Notes: generated by a model not told the origin, from the letters alone. A stretch of 16,667 bases of DNA from Bacillota bacterium (GCA_016302925.1 JAEDMR010000022.1:1-16667); one strand, 5' to 3'. Positions 6,729 through 14,387 are shown, numbered from the stretch's first letter. Numbers and translations: made by a program.

Positions 6729-8771
6729 CTAAATGGTTGGCGTCTGGCTGGATAAGGCGTTAAGAGCCGCCAGACCTGCCGATGTGATTCGGCAGCCGGA
6801 ACGTCCTCTGGAAATTGTGATAAGCCCCCGAGACTCCAGATCGGAAAGAATCTGCCGAAGATTCCCCTCGCTCATACGGATCCCCATATCGCGAAGCTGC
6901 TGCAGAAGCACTGTCCGCCCGATCCCATGGAATGGTTCGGAGCCCTCATAGATCAGATTCAGAACCTGATCTGACAGGGAAGAAAAACTGGAAGCTACAA
7001 ATTTTGAATGCATCGAAGATGCGTGTGAACGATGATCCGAGAAATCGGATTCCAGTAAATATGCAGGGAAAGAGCCCAACGTCTTGTAATAGGTAGCTAT
7101 ATTTTCCAGTTGGCGAACGTTTCCCGGCCAGTTGTATTTCGTCAGCTGCACCTTCCTGCTTTCAGACAGTTCATCGTATTTTTTGCCCAGAAAAAGTTCC
7201 AGCAAAGGAAGAATATCTTCCCGCCTCTGACGGAGCGGCAAAATCTCAATCGGGATTACGTTGAGGCGATAGAACAAATCTTCGCGGAACAGCCCCTGTC
7301 TTACCCGTTCTTCCAGGTTTCGGTTGGTCGCTGCAATGATACGGACATCAACATTGATAATCTGGTCACTTCCGATTCGCATCACCTGCTTCTCCTGCAG
7401 AACACGCAGAAGCTGAGACTGCAGATTCGGAGAAATATCTCCGATTTCGTCCAAAAACAGTGTGCCCAGATGTGCCTGCTCGAAAAGACCGGCCCGTCCC
7501 TTTTTATGCGCGCCGGTGAAAGCCCCTTCCTCGTAGCCGAAGAGCTGGCTTTCCAGGAGAGATTCCGGAAGGGCAGCACAGTTGATTGCCACAAACGCTG
7601 CATTCTTCCGCGAGGAATAGTTGTGTATGGACTGTGCCATAAGCTCCTTACCGACACCGCTTTCACCGCGGATCAGAATCGTGTAGTCGGTAGCTGCAAT
7701 CTGTTTGGCCATGCTGATGCAGGCGGACATGGCAGGAGACTGATGGACGATATCCTGGAAATGGTGTGGAGCATACATCCCCTTTTTTCTTAATTGTGTG
7801 GTCAGTTCACTCTCAATCTGGCGAAGATTGGTCTCACTCTGCAGCGTCAGACAATAGCCCATCAGCTGATCCATCAGCTTTAACGGTGTCTTTTGCAGAA
7901 GAAACGGTTCACCGAACAGATCGATGAGGGTGCTGTCATCGCTGCCGCGGAGAAGCTCTATGATGTCTTCACTGATGCAGTTTGCCAGGGGACCGCTGCT
8001 GTATTTTTTTATGTTAAACAGAAGATTGGCCTTTTCGTTGAAATAGACCAGATTATAGTCATAATCCACAACCAGTATGGCGCTTTCTGAATCAGCGATG
8101 ACCAGATCCAGCATCTGGCTCTTCAGATAGTTGTACAGATAATTGTTGTGGAAACCCAGGTTTGGCTGTGCGATGGAGTTCAGGTGCTGTATCAGTTTGA
8201 AATGCAGCAGATTGGTATCCAGCTGGAGCAGATCCACCAGCTTCAGCATGGTCGAGAAACTGATGACCCGATACTGTATATCGATGACTGTTTCAATGTA
8301 TGGCGGTACCCAATCCGGTTCATTGGTGGTCACAGCATACCGGATATTCCGATATATGCCGGAAGGCTCCTTATCCGGGTCCATCGGAATCAGATTCAGA
8401 TGGTTGAAACCCAGTTCATACAGTTCGTATACCGTACTCATGGTACTGACCGGTGCGTCATTTACCACCAGGACATCGCTTCCGGACGGAATATCCATCA
8501 TATGAGAAAGACCCTGCTTCAGGATGCTGCGCTCCATGAGGATAATTTTTTTAAAATCACTGATATAGTCTCGCAGCGGTGCCAGGAGAGTTTCTCTGGA
8601 CACGAGGTATGCATCTCCTTCCAGGACGGTCTTCTTTTCCTGAAGATCCTTCAGAGAACAGTTTCGTATCTGAATATAATCACCGAAGATTTCCTTCAGC
8701 GTCTCATAATTGTGAGCAACAGCCGGTGAGTCCGGGCTGAAATCTCTGTAGATCACGCAAACAGTTTTCAT
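6729..8771 (-). CDS. Sigma-54-dependent transcriptional activator
   Basis: This 680-residue regulator activates RNA polymerase carrying sigma-54. The N-terminal sensor region (about 1-165) is unrecognised. A PAS-like domain follows (about 218-310). The AAA+ domain (about 342-560) has Walker A GESGVGKE (369-376), the sigma-54 contact motif GAFTGA (416-421), Walker B GTLFLDE (436-442) and arginine-finger candidates in FREDLFYRLN (495-504). Instead of a Fis-type helix-turn-helix, the C-terminus (about 597-675) looks like a winged helix of the NrpR/RNase R N-terminal type, with pattern LLQQLRDMGIRMSEGNLRQ, then a helix LESRGL and a wing. No receiver domain with a phosphorylatable pattern is evident, so it probably binds a ligand. 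The start has AGGAGGAA upstream at good spacing. It is divergent from the serine hydrolase gene, its likely target, across a region with a -24/-12 promoter and a palindrome. Confidence 0.92.
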   Translation of the reverse strand: MKTVCVIYRDFSPDSPAVAHNYETLKEIFGDYIQIRNCSLKDLQEKKTVLEGDAYLVSRETLLAPLRDYISDFKKIILMERSILKQGLSHMMDIPSGSDVLVVNDAPVSTMSTVYELYELGFNHLNLIPMDPDKEPSGIYRNIRYAVTTNEPDWVPPYIETVIDIQYRVISFSTMLKLVDLLQLDTNLLHFKLIQHLNSIAQPNLGFHNNYLYNYLKSQMLDLVIADSESAILVVDYDYNLVYFNEKANLLFNIKKYSSGPLANCISEDIIELLRGSDDSTLIDLFGEPFLLQKTPLKLMDQLMGYCLTLQSETNLRQIESELTTQLRKKGMYAPHHFQDIVHQSPAMSACISMAKQIAATDYTILIRGESGVGKELMAQSIHNYSSRKNAAFVAINCAALPESLLESQLFGYEEGAFTGAHKKGRAGLFEQAHLGTLFLDEIGDISPNLQSQLLRVLQEKQVMRIGSDQIINVDVRIIAATNRNLEERVRQGLFREDLFYRLNVIPIEILPLRQRREDILPLLELFLGKKYDELSESRKVQLTKYNWPGNVRQLENIATYYKTLGSFPAYLLESDFSDHRSHASSMHSKFVASSFSSLSDQVLNLIYEGSEPFHGIGRTVLLQQLRDMGIRMSEGNLRQILSDLESRGLITISRGRSGCRITSAGLAALNALSSQTPTI

Positions 8772-8810
8772 AAGTTCCTCCTGGCGAAATCGAATATTAC
8801 AGATATAGCC

Positions 8811-8839
8811 ATTATAACAAGACCACCGGAATAAATCAA
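8811..8839 (-). promoter_or_regulatory. Sigma-70 promoter of the activator gene
   Basis: On the minus strand TTGATT (8839-8834) and TATAAT (8816-8811) are separated by 17 bases. The predicted start is near 8804, some 33 bases before the ATG. The -35 overlaps a degenerate copy of the palindrome half-site, which suggests autoregulation. Confidence 0.75.
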
Positions 8840-8867
8840 TAAATCGGATTAAATTGATTAAATCCGA
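8827..8867. promoter_or_regulatory. Candidate upstream activator site (24-bp palindrome plus extra half-site)
   Basis: Bases 8844-8867 form a 24-bp palindrome with 20 of 24 positions self-complementary; the outer 7 bp arms TCGGATT/AATCCGA are exact. A further half-site, CGGAATAAAT, lies at 8827-8836, matching CGGATTAAAT at 8845-8854 in 9 of 10 bases and in the same orientation. The palindrome centre is about 78 bp upstream of the -24 GG of the hydrolase promoter, and about 100 bp upstream of its predicted transcription start. That is the usual distance for a sigma-54 activator binding site. That the neighbouring activator binds here is inference. Confidence 0.7.
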
Positions 8868-8930
8868 ATGAAGAAAAGAAGAAGAAAGTAAAAAATATTG
8901 AAAAACAGCTGACTTCGGAGTAAATTGTTA

Positions 8931-8946
8931 TTGGCATGCAAATTGC
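8931..8946 (+). promoter_or_regulatory. Sigma-54 (-24/-12) promoter of the serine hydrolase gene
   Basis: TTGGCATGCAAATTGC matches the sigma-54 consensus TGGCAC-N5-TTGC at all but one of the defined bases (T for C), with GG (8933-8934) and GC (8945-8946) exactly 10 bases apart. The transcription start would be near 8958. This also rules out translation from the in-frame ATG at 8936, which lies inside the promoter. Confidence 0.85.
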
Positions 8947-8989
8947 GTCAGTAAATCATACAACTCAAATGGAAAGGAACATAGTTTTA

Positions 8990-10462
8990 ATGAAAAAACG
9001 GATATCGATCGATGTACAGAAAATTCAAAGTGAGCTGGATTACTGGAAGGCACCCGGGATGACAGTGACATTGATTCAGGAAGGAGAGCAAGATCAGATT
9101 CAGTGCTTCGGCTACAGAGATCTGGAAAAAAAGCTTCCTATGACAGAGGATTCCAAATTCTGTGTAGCATCCTGTTCCAAATCTATGACAGGTGTTTTAA
9201 TTGCTGCACTTGTTGACAGAGGATATCTGGATCTGGATACGCCAGTGTGCAATTATGTTCCGGAAATGAAGATGTGGGATGCGGAAGCTTCTGCAAGGAT
9301 GTCATTAAGAGACATGCTCTGTCACCGGACCGGGCTGGGTGGATATGATGTTATCTGGCCCAATGAAGAAGGCCGTGGGCACACTGCAGAAAGATTGCGC
9401 TATTTGAAACCGAATAAACCATTCCGTGAAGTTTCACAGTACAGTAACCTGATATATATTATGATTGGTTATGTTGCAGAAAGAGTAACCGGACGACCGT
9501 GGTCTGAGCTGATGAAGGAGTACGTTTTTGACCCGATTGGGATGGACAGAACCTGCTGTCTGGCTTCTGAAATACTGGAAGATCAGGATCATGCGGAACC
9601 ATATCAGGTAATCGACGGAAAGGTTACGAAACTTCCTTTCTGGAATATGAATATGGCAGGCCCTGCAGCCTCTGTGAACAGTACTGCACGTGATATGGCG
9701 AAATGGATTCGTTTTCATATGAATGGCGGTAAGAATGAAAGGGGAGAGCAAATCATAAGTGAAGAAATATTCCGACAGATTCATCAGCCGCAGATTGCTT
9801 ATGATGACAGCGGACGACCGGACGAGGACTTCTACAGCTGTGATGGATATGGTCTCGGTTGGAGAATCGGAAGATATCGGGGGATATGGCTGCAGAAGCA
9901 CGGAGGGAAAATTGACGGATACAGTACGCTCCAGATGTACCTTCCGGAAGAAAAAGTCGGCTTCATTCTCATGATGAATCTTCATACACCGTCAGATCCT
10001 GTATTTTATCCTATCGTATATTCTATGATGGACAGCATATTCGGTCTGGATGAAATTGACTGGGATAAACGCTTCCGCGAAAGACAGGAATATACTGTGC
10101 AGAACCGATATGAAGGCTGTCAGCGTGACCTGACGAAAGGCGTATTGCCAAAAGAAAGTAAGGGGACATCGTTCTCCGAAGATATCCATGCATGGGAAGG
10201 CAGTTATACAGAACCGGGATATGGTACGATGACAATAGAAACCTGTAGAGCTGAAAACGGTGCAGAACATCTTCAGCTTTCATACCGTGATCAGACGCTT
10301 CCGCTGCATCACTGGGGCGGAGAGTATTTCTGGATGGATGGCGTAAAGGAAGACGTTCTGACCATGCGTATTCCTGTTATATTCAGGAAGAAGGAAGGCC
10401 AATGCCAAGTGGATGTGTGGTATGAACCGCTGACAGAACCTGCGCAATTCCTGAAAAAATAA
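8990..10462 (+). CDS. Serine hydrolase, class C beta-lactamase fold
   Basis: This 490-residue enzyme belongs to the beta-lactamase/D-aminopeptidase/esterase superfamily (PF00144 type). Its active-site motifs are S61-C-S-K64 (SxxK), Y151-S-N153 (YxN) and H304-G-G (the KTG equivalent). The C-terminal part (about 420-490, WEGSYTEPGYGTMTI onward) resembles the DUF3471 accessory domain. No signal peptide or membrane segment is seen, so a cytoplasmic enzyme on an internal amide or ester substrate is more likely than a cell-wall or antibiotic-resistance enzyme. The start was set at 8990 because the longer reading frame from 8936 begins inside the -24/-12 promoter and GGAAAGGA (8971-8978) lies upstream; 8969 is an alternative with no ribosome binding site. 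Expression should depend on sigma-54 and the divergent activator. The substrate cannot be deduced. Confidence 0.88.
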   Translation: MKKRISIDVQKIQSELDYWKAPGMTVTLIQEGEQDQIQCFGYRDLEKKLPMTEDSKFCVASCSKSMTGVLIAALVDRGYLDLDTPVCNYVPEMKMWDAEASARMSLRDMLCHRTGLGGYDVIWPNEEGRGHTAERLRYLKPNKPFREVSQYSNLIYIMIGYVAERVTGRPWSELMKEYVFDPIGMDRTCCLASEILEDQDHAEPYQVIDGKVTKLPFWNMNMAGPAASVNSTARDMAKWIRFHMNGGKNERGEQIISEEIFRQIHQPQIAYDDSGRPDEDFYSCDGYGLGWRIGRYRGIWLQKHGGKIDGYSTLQMYLPEEKVGFILMMNLHTPSDPVFYPIVYSMMDSIFGLDEIDWDKRFRERQEYTVQNRYEGCQRDLTKGVLPKESKGTSFSEDIHAWEGSYTEPGYGTMTIETCRAENGAEHLQLSYRDQTLPLHHWGGEYFWMDGVKEDVLTMRIPVIFRKKEGQCQVDVWYEPLTEPAQFLKK

Positions 10463-10504
10463 TATGCAAGTAAAAAAATACTTTTATCGATCGTCAGCAA
10501 TGTG

Positions 10505-10523
10505 ACCAGTACCGTCTGGTTTT
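10505..10523 (+). terminator. Weak hairpin after the serine hydrolase gene
   Basis: ACCAG pairs with CTGGT around a 6-base loop, followed by TTT. The stem is only 5 bp and the T-run is short, so it may terminate poorly and let the sigma-54 transcript run into the glycerol dehydrogenase gene. Confidence 0.35.
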
Positions 10524-10558
10524 CTGCAAAAATTCACAAATATAACATCAAGAAGACA

Positions 10559-10586
10559 TTGACAAACGGGGGGAAAAGCGTATAAC
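10559..10586 (+). promoter_or_regulatory. Sigma-70 promoter of the glycerol dehydrogenase gene
   Basis: A perfect -35 TTGACA (10559-10564) and a -10 TATAAC (10581-10586) are separated by 16 bases. The predicted start near 10593 gives a leader of about 57 bases. Confidence 0.8.
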
Positions 10587-10649
10587 AGGAGACAGAAGTG
10601 CAGAAGAATAGATTTTGCGCAGAAAATCAGAAAAAGGGAGGATTCGAAT

Positions 10650-11744
10650 ATGGGAAGAATGAAACTGATGCGGGCCCCGCTGAAATACGTGCAGGGCAGA
10701 GACGCACTGCTGCAGTTCGCGAAAGAGACAGAAGACCTGGGGAGAAAGTATCTGTTCATCTGCTCGGGAAGCGGCTATAAGTACTGTGGAGAAAAGATTG
10801 AAAAAAGTTTCGAGGGGATGGAAGCCACGCGCCGCTATGAGGTGTTTGGCGGAATCAGTTCTGTGGGAGAAATTGAAAAAATGCGGGAGATCGTCCGGGA
10901 AGACGGCATTGATGTGGTTGTAGGCGTAGGCGGCGGTTCTGCCATCGATACAGCCAAGGCAACGGCATATTACGAAAAGAAGCCGGTCGCTGTCATTCCG
11001 ACCGTCTGTGCCACGGATGCACCATGTACAGGACTTTCCGTCATCTATAATGACGATCACACATTCAACAGTTATCTGTTCTATCCGAAGAATCCCGAAT
11101 GTGTGATTGTAGATACGGCAGTGATTGCGGCTTCTCCGGTGCGATTTTTGGTATCTGGCATGGGGGATGCGCTGGGCACCTATTTCGAAGCGCGGGCCTG
11201 TGAGTCGGTGGACGCGCCAAGCCTGGAAAACGGAGGAATTACCGCTTCTGCCATGGCCCTCTGCAGGCTTTGCTATGAAACGTTGCTGGAGTACGGCTTG
11301 CAGGCGAAGCTGGCTTGTGAGAAAAAGCTGGTTACGCCGGCACTGGAAAAGATTGTGGAGGCCAACACCTATCTGTCCGGTGTGGGCGCAGACAACGGCG
11401 GGTTGGCGGTTGCCCACTCCGTATATAACGGACTGACTGCTCTGGATGAGCTGTCTGCCATGCATGGAGAGTGTGTTGCGTTCGGAACCATCGCACAGCT
11501 GATCCTGGAAGCCGCGCCGGAGGAGGAACTGATGGAAGTGATGGACTTCTGCAGTGAAGTGGGACTGCCGGTGACGCTGGCGGAAATGGGCATTACAGAT
11601 CCTGCCCGTGTGATGATTGCTGCCGAGAAGGCATGCGCTCCGGGAGAGACCATTCATAACATGCCTGGCGATGTGACGCCGCAGCAGCTTTTCGATGCGA
11701 TGCTGGCAGCCGATCAGATGGGACAGTATTATTTCGAATCGTAG
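10650..11744 (+). CDS. gldA: Glycerol dehydrogenase family, iron/zinc alcohol dehydrogenase fold
   Basis: The 364-residue protein is a group III metal-dependent dehydrogenase of the GldA branch, which oxidises glycerol to dihydroxyacetone with NAD+. The NAD-binding loop GVGGGSAIDTAK is at 92-103. The metal ligands fall at D173, H256 and H272, the positions used by characterised GldA enzymes, and SGVGADNGGLAVAHS is a typical GldA stretch. The start follows AGGGAGG (10635-10641) with 8-base spacing. No glycerol uptake or dihydroxyacetone kinase gene is adjacent, so the natural substrate could be another small diol or hydroxyketone. It has its own promoter and a strong terminator and looks monocistronic, though leakage from the upstream sigma-54 unit is possible. 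Confidence 0.87.
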   Translation: MGRMKLMRAPLKYVQGRDALLQFAKETEDLGRKYLFICSGSGYKYCGEKIEKSFEGMEATRRYEVFGGISSVGEIEKMREIVREDGIDVVVGVGGGSAIDTAKATAYYEKKPVAVIPTVCATDAPCTGLSVIYNDDHTFNSYLFYPKNPECVIVDTAVIAASPVRFLVSGMGDALGTYFEARACESVDAPSLENGGITASAMALCRLCYETLLEYGLQAKLACEKKLVTPALEKIVEANTYLSGVGADNGGLAVAHSVYNGLTALDELSAMHGECVAFGTIAQLILEAAPEEELMEVMDFCSEVGLPVTLAEMGITDPARVMIAAEKACAPGETIHNMPGDVTPQQLFDAMLAADQMGQYYFES

Positions 11745-11776
11745 GAATGAAGGAATAATAAAGGAATTCTGAATGC

Positions 11777-11820
11777 AAACTCCTGCCAGCCTCAAATGGC
11801 CTGCGGCAGGAGTTTTTCTT
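11777..11820 (+). terminator. Intrinsic terminator after gldA
   Basis: AAACTCCTGCC (11777-11787) pairs exactly with GGCAGGAGTTT (11805-11815), followed by T residues to 11820. The 11-bp stem is among the strongest in the window. Confidence 0.88.
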
Positions 11821-11871
11821 CCTTTTCTGGCTACAATATATACAATATAAAAGAGTACTTTTTTCGCTCGA

Positions 11872-11899
11872 TTGACTTTTTACCGCCGTGTGATATAAT
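11872..11899 (+). promoter_or_regulatory. Extended -10 sigma-70 promoter of the transporter operon
   Basis: TTGACT (11872-11877) and TATAAT (11894-11899) are 16 bases apart, with TGA directly before the -10 (extended -10). The predicted start is near 11906. The in-frame TTG at 11912 and ATG at 11918 would then have almost no leader, which argues for the later start at 11942. Confidence 0.85.
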
Positions 11900-11930
11900 G
11901 GTCGGGTTGGTTTGAATATGAAATGTTTCG

Positions 11931-11937
11931 AGGTGAG
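11931..11937 (+). promoter_or_regulatory. Ribosome binding site fixing a TTG start
   Basis: AGGTGAG is the only Shine-Dalgarno-like sequence in the leader. It lies 4 bases before the TTG at 11942, which is in frame with the transporter. Neither earlier start candidate has a usable site before it. Confidence 0.6.
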
Positions 11938-11941
11938 TAAT

Positions 11942-13303
11942 TTGAATGAAGTTGTAACAACAGTGCCAATCTGGCTCTGTATTCCGTTTGCGGGGCTGCT
12001 GCTCTGTATCGCCCTTCTGCCGCTGATCCGGCCGAAATGGTGGGAAGAGCATCAGGGCCTGGTTTCGGCGGCATGGATTGCAGCCATGGCTGTAACCTTC
12101 TGCCTGGTTTACGGGGCAGGGAAAACGGCAGAAACTGTACTGGAATGCATCGTGAATGACTATCTGACATTTATCGTGCTGCTGTTTGGTCTGTTCTGCG
12201 TATCCGGAAACATTACCATGGAAGGCGATTTCGCCGGTTCACCCCGGGTGAATGTGGGCCTTCTTGCCATGGGAACCCTGCTGGCAAGCTGTATCGGAAC
12301 CACAGGTGCCAGCATGCTGATGGTGCGTCCTGTGATTAAAATGAACGCATGGAGAAAGAGAAAAAAGCATATCATGGTCTTCTTCATCTTCATGGTTTCC
12401 AACATGGGCGGCTGCCTGACGCCCATCGGAGATCCACCGCTGCTGATGGGATTTATGCGTGGCGTTCCTTTCTTCTGGAGTCTGAAACTGCTGCCTGTGC
12501 TGCTGCTTAATATGGTGATTCTGCTTTTTGTCTTTTATCACCTGGATAAACGTGCGTATCGAAAGGATATCGCACAGGGGCGGAAGCCGGACATCAGCAA
12601 GCCATACACAGAATTTCGCATTGACGGAATGCATAACCTGCTTTTCATTGTCATGATCGTGGCAGCTGTGATTCTCAGCGGGCTGCTTCCGACGACCGCA
12701 GCGTTTCAGGATGCAGCCGGAAACGTCCGGGGCATTCATCTGCTGGGAGAAGTGGTGTTTACCTATCCGGCCATGATCGAGATTGCCCTGATCCTTCTGG
12801 CGGCGTTTTTATCGTTCAGGACGACACGGAAATCCATCCGGAAGCGAAACCATTTCACCTGGGGACCGATTCGGGAAGTTGCCGTTCTGTTCATCGGAAT
12901 CTTTATCACCATGCAGCCGGCGCTGATGCTTTTGAAAACTGTGGGACCAGACCTTGGTATCAGTCAGCCGTGGCAGATGTTCTGGTCTACCGGACTGCTG
13001 TCCAGCTTCCTGGATAATACACCGACGTACCTGGTATTCCTTACGACTGCAGGGACCCTGGGATTTGCCGGTGGAATTGCGACGAGTCTGGGTACGGTTC
13101 CAGTCAGTGTGCTTTCGGCCATTTCCTGTGGTGCGGTGTTTATGGGTGCCAACACCTACATCGGAAATGCACCGAACTTTATGGTGAAATCCATTTCGGA
13201 GGAAAACGGTGTCCTCATGCCGTCCTTTTTCGGATACATCCTGTGGTCCGTGGTGTTCCTGGTGCCGGTGTTCCTAGTAGATACCATGATATTCTTTATA
13301 TAA
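11942..13303 (+). CDS. Sodium:proton antiporter-like membrane protein (CitMHS_2/UIT3 type)
   Basis: This is an integral membrane protein of 453 residues with about eleven hydrophobic segments, belonging to the ion transporter superfamily (NhaD/ArsB/CitMHS relatives). Family-like motifs are seen in both halves: TPIGDPP (160-166) and LDNTPTY (357-363), with GTTGAS near 119-124. Relatives are annotated as sodium:proton antiporters or putative citrate transporters; the sequence does not decide between Na+/H+ exchange and organic anion transport. The start was set at TTG 11942 because of the ribosome binding site at 11931-11937 and because the promoter leaves almost no leader for the earlier TTG (11912) or ATG (11918). 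Sixteen bases separate its stop from the next gene, so both are one operon. Sodium handling would fit an amino-acid fermenter, but that link is inference. Confidence 0.82.
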   Translation: MNEVVTTVPIWLCIPFAGLLLCIALLPLIRPKWWEEHQGLVSAAWIAAMAVTFCLVYGAGKTAETVLECIVNDYLTFIVLLFGLFCVSGNITMEGDFAGSPRVNVGLLAMGTLLASCIGTTGASMLMVRPVIKMNAWRKRKKHIMVFFIFMVSNMGGCLTPIGDPPLLMGFMRGVPFFWSLKLLPVLLLNMVILLFVFYHLDKRAYRKDIAQGRKPDISKPYTEFRIDGMHNLLFIVMIVAAVILSGLLPTTAAFQDAAGNVRGIHLLGEVVFTYPAMIEIALILLAAFLSFRTTRKSIRKRNHFTWGPIREVAVLFIGIFITMQPALMLLKTVGPDLGISQPWQMFWSTGLLSSFLDNTPTYLVFLTTAGTLGFAGGIATSLGTVPVSVLSAISCGAVFMGANTYIGNAPNFMVKSISEENGVLMPSFFGYILWSVVFLVPVFLVDTMIFFI

Positions 13304-13318
13304 AGGGGGGAAGAGAAC

Positions 13319-14314
13319 ATGCAGAATGATCGTGAAAAATACAGAGAAATCGCCAGCCGCATCTATGACCTGGATGGGGAGGTGTATGAGTGCGTAGGCT
13401 CTTCCCTGGGCCGTGCCTTTACCGGGGAGCGGGAAGCGACGATTCGCGCCCTGAGTATGCTGATGTATACGAAACCGGATGGGCACCTGCTCCGGAACGA
13501 GCTGGCGCTGATCAGCAATATGGCCAGAACCATTGAGGATAAAGTAGAGCGGAAGCGTCTGATGATTGAATACGATAAGATACTGAAGGAAATTTCCGCA
13601 CTGCCCAACGTCTTCGGGAAGGTGGATATTCTGGATAAAGACAGAATTCAGCTGAATCCTGTCCAGAAAAATCCCAAGATGTCCAGCCAGGACCATCTGG
13701 TCATTTGCATCAGCCGAACCCAGGGGAGTGCAGGAAACGACATCGGTTTCGCACTGGCAGACCAGATGAAAATCAATTATTATGATGCAGAGATCTTCCA
13801 GCAGGTGCTGCAGCGCCTGGAAGCAGAAAAGGATGGCGTGCAGGATGCAGAAAGCTTCACGGAGTTTGACCGGTACAGCAAGCCGCCTCGTATCAGCCTG
13901 AAGGAACGGCTTCGGCAGTTCAACCGGTACCACGGACTCAGCAAGCAGGACGCCGTATTCTTCAATATGAGCGACCTGATCTGTAATCTGGCACGGACAG
14001 AGGACTGCATCATCATGGGCAGGTGTGCCGATGTGATACTGATGAACAACTTCATTCCGCACATCAGCCTGTTCATCAGCGCTCCGTTTGAGATGCGGCT
14101 GGAATACATTATGGGCACCAGAAATATGAACCTGAAAGACGCCACCCGGTTCCTGAAGAGGATGGACCGGCAGCACCGGAAATATTACGAGTTTTATGCC
14201 AATGATGTATGGGGAAAGCCGGAAAACTATGACCTCTGCATCAACAGTGCAAACTACGGTATGCAGGAGACCATCGACATCATTAAAAGACTGCTGGATC
14301 AGCAGAGGCAGTAA
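13319..14314 (+). CDS. Cytidylate-kinase-like protein with N-terminal extension
   Basis: Residues about 125-325 match the cytidylate-kinase-like family (PF13189 type). A nucleotide-binding loop ISRTQGSAGNDIG is at 131-143, where family members usually have ISREYGSGG; GRCAD is at 235-239; and a lid-like RMDRQHRKYY lies at 281-290. The second glycine pair of the loop reads SAG, not SGG. The first ~120 residues are a helical, charged extension that I do not recognise and that typical ~200-residue members lack. The substrate of this family is not established, and it is not the housekeeping Cmk. The start follows AAGGGGGGAAG (about 13303-13314). It is cotranscribed with the transporter 16 bases upstream, which hints at a regulatory or accessory link. 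A terminator shared with the convergent gene follows. Confidence 0.82.
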   Translation: MQNDREKYREIASRIYDLDGEVYECVGSSLGRAFTGEREATIRALSMLMYTKPDGHLLRNELALISNMARTIEDKVERKRLMIEYDKILKEISALPNVFGKVDILDKDRIQLNPVQKNPKMSSQDHLVICISRTQGSAGNDIGFALADQMKINYYDAEIFQQVLQRLEAEKDGVQDAESFTEFDRYSKPPRISLKERLRQFNRYHGLSKQDAVFFNMSDLICNLARTEDCIIMGRCADVILMNNFIPHISLFISAPFEMRLEYIMGTRNMNLKDATRFLKRMDRQHRKYYEFYANDVWGKPENYDLCINSANYGMQETIDIIKRLLDQQRQ

Positions 14315-14334
14315 GAAAGACAATCGGATCAACG

Positions 14335-14387
14335 AAAAAATACCAGAGCGCATCCCTATGATCAGGGACGCCTCTGGTATTTGTTTT
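14335..14387. terminator. Bidirectional terminator between convergent genes
   Basis: AAATACCAGAG pairs with CTCTGGTATTT, and CGC/TCCCT with AGGGA/GCG inside it with one bulge on each arm. An A-run precedes the stem and T residues follow it. Read on either strand it looks like a terminator, serving the kinase-like gene and the flavodiiron gene that ends at 14438. Confidence 0.85.

Noticed and set aside
7110..7793. 227-codon + strand frame inside the sigma-54 activator gene
   Set aside because: It overlaps the conserved AAA+ domain on the other strand and has no recognisable product.
8936..8989. Upstream start (ATG 8936) for the serine hydrolase
   Set aside because: It lies within the -24/-12 promoter and before the predicted transcript start, and has no ribosome binding site.
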